From contig NZ_FMCR01000009.1 in the NCBI RefSeq assembly GCF_900091575.1, forward strand, positions 1 to 64,000: a DNA stretch of 64,000 nucleotides, in the 5' to 3' direction. The translations under genes were made by a program, and so were the position numbers. Of this stretch, positions 55,430 through 63,311 are shown in pieces. Each line of letters starts with the position of its first letter. Position 1 is the first letter of the stretch. The notes under the pieces were generated by a model, which was given only the letters and a program-made list of their open reading frames with translations, had not been told where the DNA came from and made no database searches. This stretch comes from Micromonospora saelicesensis. Lineage in GTDB: Bacteria; Actinomycetota; Actinomycetes; Mycobacteriales; Micromonosporaceae.

Positions 55430-55951
55430 CTAAGGCGCAGCTTTGAGCTGGCGGGCGACTGACGAGTCCGCCCGTGCGGCCGCGCCTCCGGCGAGGTAAA
55501 CCGCAGCGCATCGGTCACGGGCATATATTGCCGCCGGAACTCGTGTGGCGACGTTGGCGGGAAGACGCTGCTCGGCCTCTTGGCGCGAGAAGAAGGCGAT
55601 GTTCTCCAACTCCTGTTCCGGCAGACTAAGGCCGTCAAGGCCGGCAATGGACCCGCAGTCGAACGTAAAGCTGATGATGGATCGAGGCCGCTGCCCGGCG
55701 GGCGGTGCCCAGTCGACTACGAGAAGATCGCCCACCGCCAGGGCGACCCCCAGCTCCTCTTGGATCTCCCGGGCGCAGGCATCGTGTGGGTATTCGTCCT
55801 CGTCCACGTAGCCGCCAGGAAAGGCCCAGTGGTCGCGGTATGTGGGCTTGACGAGCAGCACATTGCCCGCCGGGTCGGTGATGAAGGCTGCGGCGGCGGC
55901 GTAGAAGGAAGCCAGGTTCGCGTACCACGTGGCGGGCTCCGTCCAGGTCAC
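55430..55951 (-). CDS. NUDIX hydrolase
   Basis: A 173-residue NUDIX protein. The Nudix box is present as G-G-Y-V-D-E-D-E-Y-P-H-D-A-C-A-R-E-I-Q-E-E-L-G, missing none of the Glu ligands of R-E-x-x-E-E. Acts on a nucleoside diphosphate linked to another moiety; substrate unknown. The GTG at 55951 fits the family start (T-W-T-E-P-A-T-W-Y). It lies 40 bp downstream of the TPR regulator gene and should be cotranscribed. Confidence 0.87.
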   Translation of the reverse strand: MTWTEPATWYANLASFYAAAAAFITDPAGNVLLVKPTYRDHWAFPGGYVDEDEYPHDACAREIQEELGVALAVGDLLVVDWAPPAGQRPRSIISFTFDCGSIAGLDGLSLPEQELENIAFFSRQEAEQRLPANVATRVPAAIYARDRCAAVYLAGGAAARADSSVARQLKAAP

Positions 55952-55991
55952 CTCGGTGACGCTAGCGGATGTGTCTAGCTGCGCTCTTGCT

Positions 55992-57350
55992 CTAGATGGC
56001 TGCCGGCATGGCCGCGAGGGTATGCAGGACCTCGTTGACCTGGGGTGATGCCTGCTGCGGGCTGAGCGTGGTAGCGAGTTCGTGGACGCGCTGTCGGACA
56101 CGCGCCGACTGGATGCCCGCAACATGCTGCCTGAGCTTTGAGGCCCAGTCGCAGGCGGCGTCGGTGTCTCCAGCGCGGGCGTGCGTCGTGGCGACGAGGG
56201 CGGTGTGCAGGGCACGCGTCCGAGTGTTTTGGCTGTGGAGTGTGAGCGCTTCGGGAGCGTGTCGGAGGGCCTGTGTGTACAGGTGCAGGTCGCCCAGGCA
56301 CCTCAGCGCGGCCCCGGCCAGGTGGGCAGGGCTGAAGTAGCCGACCCAGCGCGGCCCCGGATCTGTGCCCGTCCGGTCGACAGCACGCTCAGCCCTAGTG
56401 AGGGCGAGCTGGCAGGCACGTCGCTCGCCGGACTGTCCGTAAGCGGTAGCTGCGGTGGCGTGCAGCCGAGCGAGGACTGCGGCGGGTGCGCGGCCGGCAC
56501 CATCGATGGCTGCTTCGACAAGCCGGGCCGCCTGTCGGGCGTGCCCCAAGAACACAGCCTGGGTGGCGAGGTTGGCCAGCAAGTGAGCGCCGTAGAGGCG
56601 GTCGTCACCGGCCTTGGCGAGCCGCAAGCCGAGCGTCACATGATGTTGCGCCATGGCATGTTCGCCCGCGTCGTACGACATGAAAGCGAGTTGGCCGGAG
56701 AGTGTTGCCGCTGCGCGCATGAGGTCGCGCCCCACGGCATCGGTGTAGGTGCCGTGCATCATCGGCGTGACCTGACGCACCAGGAAGTCGGCCATGACAG
56801 CGCGGGTGCGCGGAGAGCCGCTGCCATGACGTCGGTCAAGATCGGTGAAGTGGTCCGCCAGCGCGTACAGCGATTGAACATCGGTGGAGGTGACCTGTTG
56901 CCGGCCGTTCCGGCTGACCGCCTTGTCGGGCAGGTCATACCGCCAGCCAAGCGCCGCCTCTAGCGCTTTGCCGCTATCGAACACCCCGCTGTCCTGTTGG
57001 CTGAGGCGCTTGGCCAATTTCGTCCAGATCAGCTCGGCGGTATCGATCGCCCCATCGACGGTCGCAGGGTAGACGCACATGCCGATGCTCTCGGCCGCGC
57101 CAAAGCCCAGCTCGGTCACGCCGACCGAGCGACCGAGCTTGCGGGCTAGGGTCTCAGCCATCGCGGCCTGGGCGTGCTCGCCAGGCCGACGACCGCGCAA
57201 CCACCAGTAGACGCTGGCAGCGTCGTAGCGCCAGGCGCCCTCATTGCGGCCGGCGTGGTTGAGCTGCCGAGCAAAGGCGGCGTGAGCGTTACCGTAGCCG
57301 GCGGCAAGTAGCAGCCCCTCGAACGCTGCGTTCGTCACCGGTCGCGCCAT
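55992..57350 (-). CDS. XRE-like/TPR regulator of the actinobacterial type
   Basis: A 452-residue protein. The first 90 residues are helical with a DNA-binding look (A-A-G-Y-G-N-A-H-A-A-F-A-R-Q-L-N, V-Y-W-W-L-R-G-R-R-P), and the rest is a chain of TPR-like helices, e.g. A-A-A-T-L-S-G-Q-L-A-F-M-S-Y-D. The C-terminal region probably binds a peptide or another protein. GGAGG is seven bases before the ATG at 57350. It is the first gene of an operon with the NUDIX gene. Confidence 0.75.
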   Translation of the reverse strand: MARPVTNAAFEGLLLAAGYGNAHAAFARQLNHAGRNEGAWRYDAASVYWWLRGRRPGEHAQAAMAETLARKLGRSVGVTELGFGAAESIGMCVYPATVDGAIDTAELIWTKLAKRLSQQDSGVFDSGKALEAALGWRYDLPDKAVSRNGRQQVTSTDVQSLYALADHFTDLDRRHGSGSPRTRAVMADFLVRQVTPMMHGTYTDAVGRDLMRAAATLSGQLAFMSYDAGEHAMAQHHVTLGLRLAKAGDDRLYGAHLLANLATQAVFLGHARQAARLVEAAIDGAGRAPAAVLARLHATAATAYGQSGERRACQLALTRAERAVDRTGTDPGPRWVGYFSPAHLAGAALRCLGDLHLYTQALRHAPEALTLHSQNTRTRALHTALVATTHARAGDTDAACDWASKLRQHVAGIQSARVRQRVHELATTLSPQQASPQVNEVLHTLAAMPAAI

Positions 57351-57423
57351 GGTTCCGCCTCCAGGCATCAGTCAACTACCAACAGTGACGACCCTATTAG
57401 TTGCCGAGGTCCTATGGGGACCG

Positions 57424-57462
57424 GCGCAACCCTGCGCAACCCACGTCTTGAGCAGCGCAACC
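57424..57462. promoter_or_regulatory. three GCGCAACC repeats, candidate operator
   Basis: GCGCAACC occurs at 57424-57431, 57434-57441 and 57455-57462, with start-to-start spacings of 10 and 21 bp, close to one and two helical turns. It lies in the divergent gap between the TPR regulator and the XRE locus. Such spacing suggests binding on one DNA face by a regulator, possibly one of the two encoded here. Confidence 0.5.
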
Positions 57463-57567
57463 GAGCGCACTACTTGCCATCTGGTCCGTCGATCGGCAGC
57501 CCGCTTCGCTGATCGGACGGGGTTCTGAGTGACGGCAAACGTCACACCCCGGCCAGCGGAGGTGTCG

Positions 57568-57729
57568 ATGCAGGGCGACCAGTCGGCGAACAAGGGTGAG
57601 CAGTCTGAGGCGGCCGAGCGGGAGGCCGCCAAACAGCGCCTCCTCGCCCAGGCCGAGGCGGAGCGCGTACCCGTGGACGACACGACCCGCGCGGTCCCGG
57701 ACCGGCGGTGGCGGCGTGACCAGCGATGA
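57568..57729 (+). CDS. 53-residue hydrophilic peptide ahead of the XRE regulator
   Basis: A short, highly charged protein (Q-S-A-N-K-G-E-Q-S-E-A-A-E-R-E-A-A-K-Q-R). The ATG has GGAGG five bases upstream and its 3' end overlaps the start of the XRE regulator by 14 bp, so it is likely a real translated leader gene. No function is recognised. Confidence 0.55.
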   Translation: MQGDQSANKGEQSEAAEREAAKQRLLAQAEAERVPVDDTTRAVPDRRWRRDQR

Positions 57730-58960
57730 CCTCCCGATTGGTCGCCGGGTGGCCCGCTGGCGGGTGCGGCGGTCGATGACGCAGCAGATGCTTGCCGACC
57801 GGTTGCGCAGGTCGAAGAGCTGGGTGGACAAGGTGGAGCGGGGCGTGCGCGCCCTGGACCGGTACTCGGTGATCCAGGAACTGGCCGACGTCCTGCGGGT
57901 CGACCCGGAGGTGCTGCTCGGCCAGCCACGGAGCACCCCGGCGGGCACGCCGGACGGGGTGGAGGACATTCGGGCCGCGCTCGCCCGCTACGACACCCCG
58001 CAAGCCCAAGAGCAGACGACAAAAGAAGTAAGAAGGCAGGTCGGGTACGCCTGGCTGAGCTACCAGCACGCGCACTACGGCCAGTTGGTGCGCGTCCTGC
58101 CGAGTCTGCTCGACGCCGTCCAGGGCGTGCGGTCGGCGGAGCTGCTGGTGCAGGCGTACTGGATCACCTCGTCGCTGCTGGTGAAGCTCGGCGAGGCCGA
58201 CCTCGGCTGGCTGGCCGCCGACCGGGCGATGTCCGCCGCCGGCGATGACCCGATCCTGGCCGCAACGGCGACCATCTCGGTAGCCCAGGCGCTCCGCGCG
58301 TCAAACCGCGACCGCCTAGCCCTAACGGCGGCCCTAACCGCCGCGAACCGCATCACCCCCACCCCAGCGCACCCCCGTGATCATGAGGTTGACGGGCCTC
58401 ATGAAGATCAAAGCGACCGTCAACCTCATGATCACCGGGGCGGAGGCAGGGGCGAGCCGCAGCGGTCGGCGGGGGAGTGGGCCGTGGGTGGGACGCTGCT
58501 GCTCCAGACCGCCCTCGCTGCCGCCGGCTGCGGCGAGAGCCGCCGCGCCGACGAGCTGATCGACCGGGCCGCGGGGATCGCCGCCGGGCTGAGGGGGTAC
58601 GACGACACGCACCACACCAGCTTCGGGCCGATCGCCGTGGAGCTGGCGCGGGTGGTGGTGGCGCAAAGGGATGACGCCGGCGAGGCGTTGCAAAGGCACT
58701 CGACCTTGGTGCGGCGGGAGGCGTGGCGGCGGTTGCCGGCCGAGTATCGGGGCGCGTATCTGGTGGACGTCGCGCGGGCGTACCTCCAGGTGGGTGACGT
58801 GCGCGGCGCTGCCCGCGCGCTCGTCGACGCGGACAGCGTCGCGCCGGCTGAGGTCCGGTGCCGGCCGTTGGCGCGTACCGTGATCGCCGATGTCGCCCGC
58901 GCGCAGCCGGCGCCGGCCGGTGTGGCGCGACTGGCCACGCTGGTCGGCCTGACCCGCTGA
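57716..58960 (+). CDS. XRE-family regulator with in-frame palindrome insertion
   Basis: A 414-residue protein. The helix-turn-helix spans about residues 10-70 (R-W-R-V-R-R-S-M-T-Q-Q-M-L-A-D-R-L, K-S-W-V-D-K-V-E-R-G). TPR-like helices follow (Y-A-W-L-S-Y-Q-H-A-H-Y-G). About residues 221-240 are encoded by a perfect 19-bp palindrome with loop, giving an anomalous His/Asp/Arg-rich stretch; flanks continue normally (W-A-V-G-G-T-L-L-L-Q-T-A-L-A-A-A). The frame is kept, so the protein may still work. Its last 28 codons are duplicated at 60638-60724. Confidence 0.72.
   Translation: MTSDDLPIGRRVARWRVRRSMTQQMLADRLRRSKSWVDKVERGVRALDRYSVIQELADVLRVDPEVLLGQPRSTPAGTPDGVEDIRAALARYDTPQAQEQTTKEVRRQVGYAWLSYQHAHYGQLVRVLPSLLDAVQGVRSAELLVQAYWITSSLLVKLGEADLGWLAADRAMSAAGDDPILAATATISVAQALRASNRDRLALTAALTAANRITPTPAHPRDHEVDGPHEDQSDRQPHDHRGGGRGEPQRSAGEWAVGGTLLLQTALAAAGCGESRRADELIDRAAGIAAGLRGYDDTHHTSFGPIAVELARVVVAQRDDAGEALQRHSTLVRREAWRRLPAEYRGAYLVDVARAYLQVGDVRGAARALVDADSVAPAEVRCRPLARTVIADVARAQPAPAGVARLATLVGLTR
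58377..58435. repeat. 59-bp perfect palindromic element inside the XRE gene
   Basis: Arms GTGATCATGAGGTTGACGG (58377-58395) and CCGTCAACCTCATGATCAC (58417-58435) are perfect inverted copies, with a 21-base loop. It has the look of a small dispersed palindromic repeat. There is no transposase. It lies inside the reading frame without breaking it. Confidence 0.92.
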
Positions 58961-58988
58961 CCGACCTTCCCGCCGGTCGCGGCTGGCC

Positions 58989-59864
58989 TCACCTCGTCGC
59001 CAGCACGCGTCGGCCATTGGCGAGCCGGGCGCTCTTGGCCTGCTCGTAGCGTTGGATGTCGGCGGAGCGGCTCGCGATCATGCGCTGCTGGTGCTCGACC
59101 ATCGCCGCTTGCCAGATCGTCACGAGGTCCGTGCTGTCCTTGCACGCGACGTCGGCCACCGCGGTCCGGCGCTCCACGTCGCTGGGATGGTCGGTGCTCC
59201 ACCGTGGGTCGTCGTTGGCCTGCCACGGGTCGGCGTAGGTGAACCCCTTACCGGCCACGCAGGTGGACCAGGCCCGGAAGCCGGCCTGAACCCGCGGGTC
59301 CTGCTCCGCTTGTTGGCCGGCCCGCAGGGCCAGGTCGTAGAGGAGCGTCTCGCCGACCGGGGGCCCGCCCTCGGTCAGGCGCCGGTTCGCCTCGCCGAGG
59401 CAGCCGCCCTCAGGGATCCGGCCGCCGGCCGGCTCCGGTCCGTCGGTGCCGAACCGGGTGCCGGTCAGCGCCAGCGCCGTCTTTTCCGGAGGCGGTGGAG
59501 GCTTGTCCTCAGCCGCGTCACCGCCGGGTGCGGCGTGGTATCCGAGGTGCTGCGCCTTGTCGTGCTTCACCAGCCCGTACAACCCGTCGCGTGTGGCAGC
59601 CGGGTCGGTGTGGTGCGGTTCCGGCGGCCGGTAGGAGATGCCGAGTCGGCGCATGCAGGCCACGACAAGTTTCGCCTCGGCCCGCTGGAGAAGCAGATCC
59701 TCGTCCCCGGACGGAAACAGTCGGTCCAACGGGAGGCTCATGGCCGCCACCGGTGTTGGCCCTGCGGGCCGCTGCGCGGGACCGCTCGGGTCACAGGCGG
59801 CCCCGGCACCGACGGTCAGACAGGCCAGGGCCAGGGCGGCGAATTGCCTACGGATCATGGGCAT
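58989..59864 (-). CDS. secreted hypothetical protein (possible lipoprotein)
   Basis: A 291-residue protein with an N-terminal signal (I-R-R-Q-F-A-A-L-A-L-A-C-L-T-V-G-A-G-A-A-C); Cys24 could be lipidated, though the residue at -3 is Gly, a weak lipobox. Four further cysteines (about residues 70, 154, 202, 240) could form disulfides (A-C-M-R-R, G-C-L-G, T-C-V-A-G, A-C-K-D). No family is recognised. Confidence 0.65.
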   Translation of the reverse strand: MPMIRRQFAALALACLTVGAGAACDPSGPAQRPAGPTPVAAMSLPLDRLFPSGDEDLLLQRAEAKLVVACMRRLGISYRPPEPHHTDPAATRDGLYGLVKHDKAQHLGYHAAPGGDAAEDKPPPPPEKTALALTGTRFGTDGPEPAGGRIPEGGCLGEANRRLTEGGPPVGETLLYDLALRAGQQAEQDPRVQAGFRAWSTCVAGKGFTYADPWQANDDPRWSTDHPSDVERRTAVADVACKDSTDLVTIWQAAMVEHQQRMIASRSADIQRYEQAKSARLANGRRVLATR

Positions 59865-59938
59865 GAAGACCTCGCTCAGGCTGGAGGGGCCCGCGTTGCC
59901 CGCTGTTTCGCGGCCGACGCGAGCCCCTCGATGCGGTC

Positions 59939-60406
59939 CTAGGGGCGGCAGCGGGTCTGTGGCTGGCCGGCCCAGACAAAGCAGAACGAGCTGAATCGGT
60001 CGTCCCAGTGGTTCCCGTTCTGGTCCCGGTCCAGCGTGAGGTTCAGGGCCTCGTCCGACTGGCCGCTGTTGGCCTTCTGCCGCCAGAAGTAGAGGCCCCG
60101 GTAGTTCTCGTGCTCGAAGAGGCGGACGGCATTCTGCGTGTCGTAGTTGCGCAGCGAGCTGACGTTGTCATGCAGCAAGCAGTCCGAGGTGCAGGCAGCC
60201 ACGAACGACCATTGCTTGAAGTCCGCAGTGGTCGAAAGGGTGTCGTAGCGACCGCCGCGTAGGTCGGGGTGCTGCCACATGCACAGTTCGCCGCTCTCGC
60301 ACACGCCGTTGCGCGACGTCGCCGCCTGGGCCGGGCTGGCCACGGCCAGGAGCCCGCCGGCCGCCAGCGCCAACGCACCGAAGAACGCCAGGATTTGTCG
60401 CTTCAT
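59939..60406 (-). CDS. secreted peptidase inhibitor I36-like protein
   Basis: A 155-residue secreted protein. A signal peptide with cleavage after A-Q-A near residue 28 precedes a beta/gamma-crystallin-like inhibitor domain of the I36 type: C-E-S-G-E-L-C-M-W, L-R-G-G-R-Y-D, V-S-S-L-R-N-Y, F-E-H-E-N-Y-R-G. Six cysteines outside the signal could pair. The ATG at 60406 fits the signal. It may protect the cell against its own secreted proteases. Confidence 0.83.
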   Translation of the reverse strand: MKRQILAFFGALALAAGGLLAVASPAQAATSRNGVCESGELCMWQHPDLRGGRYDTLSTTADFKQWSFVAACTSDCLLHDNVSSLRNYDTQNAVRLFEHENYRGLYFWRQKANSGQSDEALNLTLDRDQNGNHWDDRFSSFCFVWAGQPQTRCRP

Positions 60407-60512
60407 GAGTCTCCTTAGCTTGGGGATCCTTCTGCCGGAGCTGAGTGATTGTGCTGGTGGCACCGGTGTGGACGAGGTCAGTCAACCCCCGGGGTAGCGG
60501 CGCGGCCGAGAC

Positions 60513-60530
60513 ATTCGAACCAGTTCGAAT
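60513..60530. promoter_or_regulatory. near-perfect palindrome upstream of the I36-like gene
   Basis: ATTCGAAC-CA-GTTCGAAT has eight-base arms and a two-base centre, about 110 bp upstream of the I36-like gene. Candidate operator; no regulator can be assigned. Confidence 0.4.
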
Positions 60531-60637
60531 CTCGACCCTGCCCGGGGTCTCCCGGGCTGCCGCTAGGGGTCCGCCCGGTTTGGTGAGGGGCGCCCAGGTG
60601 CGCCCGCGCGGGGGTGGTCGGTGGGCGGGCGTTGGTG

Positions 60638-60724
60638 CGTACCGTGATCGCCGACGTTGCCCGCGCGCAGCCGGCGCCGGCCGGTGTGGCGCGACTGGCG
60701 ACGCTCGTCGGCCTCACCCGGTGA
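60638..60724 (+). pseudogene. duplicated 3' fragment of the XRE regulator
   Basis: This 87-bp stretch matches the last 28 codons plus stop of the XRE gene (58874-58960). The six differences (GAT/GAC, GTC/GTT, GCC/GCG, CTG/CTC twice, CGC/CGG) are all synonymous third-position changes. The stop is conserved. No start or HTH region remains, so it is a leftover of a related gene or of a duplication. Confidence 0.85.
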
Positions 60725-60862
60725 AGGGTCACGCGGTCGTCCACGACCAGCACCGTTCACAGTGAACGACGCAACCCTCCACACCACCGGTGGCCGGGGC
60801 GGTGTTTCCGGGAACGTGAAGTTCGGGCATGTACCTCGGCAGTGCTGGAGGGAGATTCGGCA

Positions 60863-61204
60863 ATGCTGGTAACTGGTTATCTCGGCGCGGTGCTCATCGG
60901 TGCCCTCGTCGGCCTGCTCGGCCGACTCATCCTGCCGGGGCGGCAGCGGATCGGTGTCTTCGCCACGTTCGTCATCGGCGTCGGCTCGGCGGTGCTGGGC
61001 ACCGTGGTCGCCCGGGCGCTCGATATCGACGACGGAGCCGGCGTGAAGGTGTGGGTGCTGCGCTGGGACTGGGTCGTGCTCGCGATCCAGCTCGGCGTCG
61101 CGATCATCGCCGTGGCGCTGGCGAACATGCTCACCTTCACCCGGCTTGCCGGCGGCGACGACAAGCCCCGTCGGCGGGTCCGCCGCAGCCAGGCCAAGGG
61201 CTGA
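60863..61204 (+). CDS. GlsB/YeaQ/YmgE family stress membrane protein
   Basis: A 113-residue membrane protein of the transglycosylase-associated family. Three helices are visible (Y-L-G-A-V-L-I-G-A-L-V-G-L-L near 5-18, F-V-I-G-V-G-S-A-V-L near 38-48, and V-V-L-A-I-Q-L-G-V-A-I-I near 73-88), with a basic tail. Expressed under general stress in relatives. GGAGGGAG is eight bases from the ATG. A strong terminator follows. Confidence 0.85.
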   Translation: MLVTGYLGAVLIGALVGLLGRLILPGRQRIGVFATFVIGVGSAVLGTVVARALDIDDGAGVKVWVLRWDWVVLAIQLGVAIIAVALANMLTFTRLAGGDDKPRRRVRRSQAKG

Positions 61205-61281
61205 ACGAGCGAACAACCCCGGGTGGCCGCGACGTGCGCTGCCCTGTCGTCGGCTGTCCCAGCTGACGTGTGCGGGACGGC

Positions 61282-61315
61282 GCGGAGGGACCACCCGTCC
61301 GGGTGGTCCCTCCGC
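61282..61315 (+). terminator. strong intrinsic terminator after the GlsB-like gene
   Basis: GCGGAGGGACCACCC (61282-61296) and GGGTGGTCCCTCCGC (61301-61315) form a perfect 15-bp stem with a GTCC loop, followed by TGTTTCGCT. It is among the clearest terminators in the window. Confidence 0.88.
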
Positions 61316-61435
61316 TGTTTCGCTGGTGAGTGGCTAAACTTCAGGTTGGCAGTTCACCTGTGCTCTGCTGCGGCGGGCGCAGCCTCGGGAGGGTGTTCCC
61401 GCACCCTCTCGAGGGGCCGTCCCATCGGACGGCGC

Positions 61436-61858
61436 CTACTCGCAGAAGACCCGCACTGTGGCATCGGGTGAATCCACCTCCACGGTCACCTCGTCGAGGT
61501 GCTCCACGAGCGCCTCCAGCTGCTCGGGCTTGAGCTGCGTCAGGTCGATCGGCACACCCGAGTCGCTGAGTGAGGCATTGGCCTTGACCAGGGCCTGCGG
61601 AGGGACCAGCGCCGCCAGCCGTACGCCAGCGCGCAGCAGTTGCAGTGGCACCCGCACGTTGACCCGCGACGGCTCGCCGTTGTCGGTGGCGTCCACCACC
61701 ACCCGCAGGTACTTCACCTTGCCCTTCGGTCGGGCGTCGAGACTCCCCGTCGCCGGTGCCTGATCCCGTTCGAGTGCGGCGATGAGCTGCTCCGCCTCCT
61801 CTGCGGTGATTTTGCCGGCGACCAGCATGTCGAGGATGTCCTTGCGTTGTTCGGTCAT
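61436..61858 (-). CDS. SHOCT-like domain protein
   Basis: A 140-residue protein with an N-terminal SHOCT-type segment (I-L-D-M-L-V-A-G-K-I-T-A-E-E-A-E-Q-L) followed by a beta/alpha region (V-K-Y-L-R-V-V-V-D) and a C-terminal V-T-V-E-V-D. A GGAGAGG site precedes the ATG. It is third in the leftward operon with a DUF2089 regulator and a membrane protein. Confidence 0.75.
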   Translation of the reverse strand: MTEQRKDILDMLVAGKITAEEAEQLIAALERDQAPATGSLDARPKGKVKYLRVVVDATDNGEPSRVNVRVPLQLLRAGVRLAALVPPQALVKANASLSDSGVPIDLTQLKPEQLEALVEHLDEVTVEVDSPDATVRVFCE

Positions 61859-61869
61859 TCGAACCTCTC

Positions 61870-62130
61870 CTATCGGATAGCCACGAGCACGGCCGTGCGG
61901 CCCTGCTCGATGTCGAAGCGGGCGCCGGGCAGCGCGGAGATGACACGCCAAGCGGCGCCGAGTGCCCGCACCACACCAATGCGGAACACGACGCAGGCCA
62001 CGATCGCCGCCAGCACGACCAGGACCACGACCGGGAAGAGCACGAGCGCCACGGGGAGCACCGGAACCCAGACGCGGACGGGTCGGCGGTCCGGGCGGTT
62101 GACCTTGACGGTCACCAACTGCGGCATCAC
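61870..62130 (-). CDS. small membrane protein in the DUF2089 operon
   Basis: An 86-residue protein with one long hydrophobic segment (V-L-P-V-A-L-V-L-F-P-V-V-V-L-V-V-L-A-A-I near 24-47). Begins GTG-ATG, overlapping the DUF2089 stop (GTGA), so the exact first codon is uncertain. Probably membrane anchored. Confidence 0.75.
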   Translation of the reverse strand: MMPQLVTVKVNRPDRRPVRVWVPVLPVALVLFPVVVLVVLAAIVACVVFRIGVVRALGAAWRVISALPGARFDIEQGRTAVLVAIR

Positions 62131-62504
62131 GTCGGGCCGCCCAGCTCGGCCAACGCCTGCTGTGCGGTGATCTCACCGCGGCGCAGCCGGTCGATGACGT
62201 CGGCTCGCGAAGGCGCCGGGTCGGTCTCGACGAAGTCGAGCATCTGCGTGATCCGGTTGAGTCGTGACTTGATCGTCGGGTAGCTCACCCCGAAGATGCG
62301 TTCCATCTCCTTGATCGAACCGTGGCAGCGCACGAACGCCGTGACGAACACCTGATCATCGACGTTGAGCTGAGCCAGTTGCGGTGGCTCAAACTCGCCC
62401 TCGATCGCGACGCCGTTGCTCGCCAGGCGCACCCGCTCGACGACGAAAGGCTGCCCTCGCGTCAGGCTGGTCAGGTCCTGCCAGTCCATCGCCTGTCCTG
62501 TCAT
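62127..62504 (-). CDS. DUF2089 domain protein (predicted HTH)
   Basis: A 125-residue protein with a sequence-specific DNA-binding look: F-G-V-S-Y-P-T-I-K-S-R-L-N-R-I is a classical helix-turn-helix pattern near residues 70-84. Members sit upstream of SHOCT/membrane genes and are thought to regulate them. The ATG at 62504 lies just inside the CTTAAG-repeat region; an ATG at 62489 is an alternative. It should autoregulate. Confidence 0.8.
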   Translation of the reverse strand: MTGQAMDWQDLTSLTRGQPFVVERVRLASNGVAIEGEFEPPQLAQLNVDDQVFVTAFVRCHGSIKEMERIFGVSYPTIKSRLNRITQMLDFVETDPAPSRADVIDRLRRGEITAQQALAELGGPT

Positions 62505-62506
62505 AC

Positions 62507-62565
62507 CTTAAGTTGTATCTTAAGAATCCTCAACTTCCAAGAGTCTGATCTTAATTTTCCTAAGG
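62507..62565. promoter_or_regulatory. CTTAAG-repeat region, candidate operator/promoter of the DUF2089 operon
   Basis: The palindrome CTTAAG occurs at 62507-62512 and 62519-62524, with a 12-bp period, and related motifs ATCTTAAT (62548-62555) and CCTAAGG (62559-62565) follow. The region is much more AT-rich than its surroundings. It immediately precedes the DUF2089 start, so it is a strong candidate for its own binding site. Confidence 0.6.
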
Positions 62566-62620
62566 TGCGCTCGGTTGGAAGAGGCCTGGGTCGATCTCGC
62601 CGCCGGCCGGGAATGCGAAA

Positions 62621-62652
62621 CCGCGGCGGGACCCGAAGAGGTCCCGCCGCGG
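62621..62652 (-). terminator. hairpin after the secreted I36-like gene
   Basis: CCGCGGCGGGACC (62621-62633) and GGTCCCGCCGCGG (62640-62652) form a 13-bp stem with a six-base loop. In the leftward direction it is followed by TTTCGC, so it should end the 62725-63168 gene. Confidence 0.75.
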
Positions 62653-62724
62653 TCGAAGGGTGTTGCTTGCCGGGTGCCCAGCGGCGGGAGCGGGTGACCC
62701 CGACTCCCGCCCGCGGCAAGCGGA

Positions 62725-63168
62725 TCAGCACATCCGGATGTACCAGACCGGCGAGAAGTCGACAGCCTCCCAGGCGACTCCAGAGCTGAAGCCGCGGATC
62801 GGGTTGCGGTTCTGGTCCATGATGTCGGCCCAGGCGCCCCAGGTCTGGTTGTTGTAGATGGAACCCCAGCCGTTCCAGTTGGTGAGCGAGTACCACCGAC
62901 ACTGGTACAGCACGAACATGCGTCCGCCGAAGTAGGTGTCGGTGTAGACGCAGGTGGCGGTGTAGGGGCAGGGGCCGACAGCCTGGGACGAGACGCCGCT
63001 GATGCCGGCGTTCGGGTTGTCGGAGGCGATCGCGTTGGCCGGGTTGGCCGGTTGCGCCGCGACGCTGACGACCGGTTGGTCAGCCGGGCCTGCGGTGGCG
63101 GACGACGGCACTGCCAGCGTGGCGATGAGGGCCGCGAAGGCCGCGATCAGGAGCATGCGTAGCTTCAT
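62725..63168 (-). CDS. secreted peptidase inhibitor I36-like protein
   Basis: A 147-residue secreted protein with a signal peptide (A-A-F-A-A-L-I-A-T-L-A-V, cleavage near A-T-A at residue 26), a proline/asparagine-rich spacer, and a C-terminal domain with C-P-Y-T-A-T-C-V-Y, V-L-Y-Q-C-R-W-Y and F-S-S-G-V-A-W-E. It resembles the I36 type, though less clearly than the gene at 59939. The start at 63168 is chosen because it begins the signal. Confidence 0.7.
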   Translation of the reverse strand: MKLRMLLIAAFAALIATLAVPSSATAGPADQPVVSVAAQPANPANAIASDNPNAGISGVSSQAVGPCPYTATCVYTDTYFGGRMFVLYQCRWYSLTNWNGWGSIYNNQTWGAWADIMDQNRNPIRGFSSGVAWEAVDFSPVWYIRMC

Positions 63169-63311
63169 GCATTCACGATGCCCGATGGGCACGGAAGCGG
63201 AGAGTGTCTCGCCTGTGACGGAAAGTACCCCTTCTGTTGAGGTGTCAACGACCTGGTATTTCAGCCGGGGTCGTGATTGTGACTCGGCGGCCAGCGCAGG
63301 CGGCCACTAAG

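Larger units (their letters stand above)
60407..60862. other. intergenic region with palindrome and XRE fragment
   Basis: About 456 bp between the I36-like and GlsB-like genes. Apart from the palindrome at 60513-60530 and the 3' XRE fragment, I see no intact gene. It should contain the promoters for the genes on both sides. Confidence 0.6.

Noticed and set aside
58377..58435. Insertion sequence
   Set aside because: Only 59 bp long with no transposase, so it is a palindromic repeat, not an IS.
60513..60545. tRNA T-loop-like GTTCGAATC
   Set aside because: No pairing T-stem, acceptor stem or anticodon arm; it is better read as part of a palindrome.
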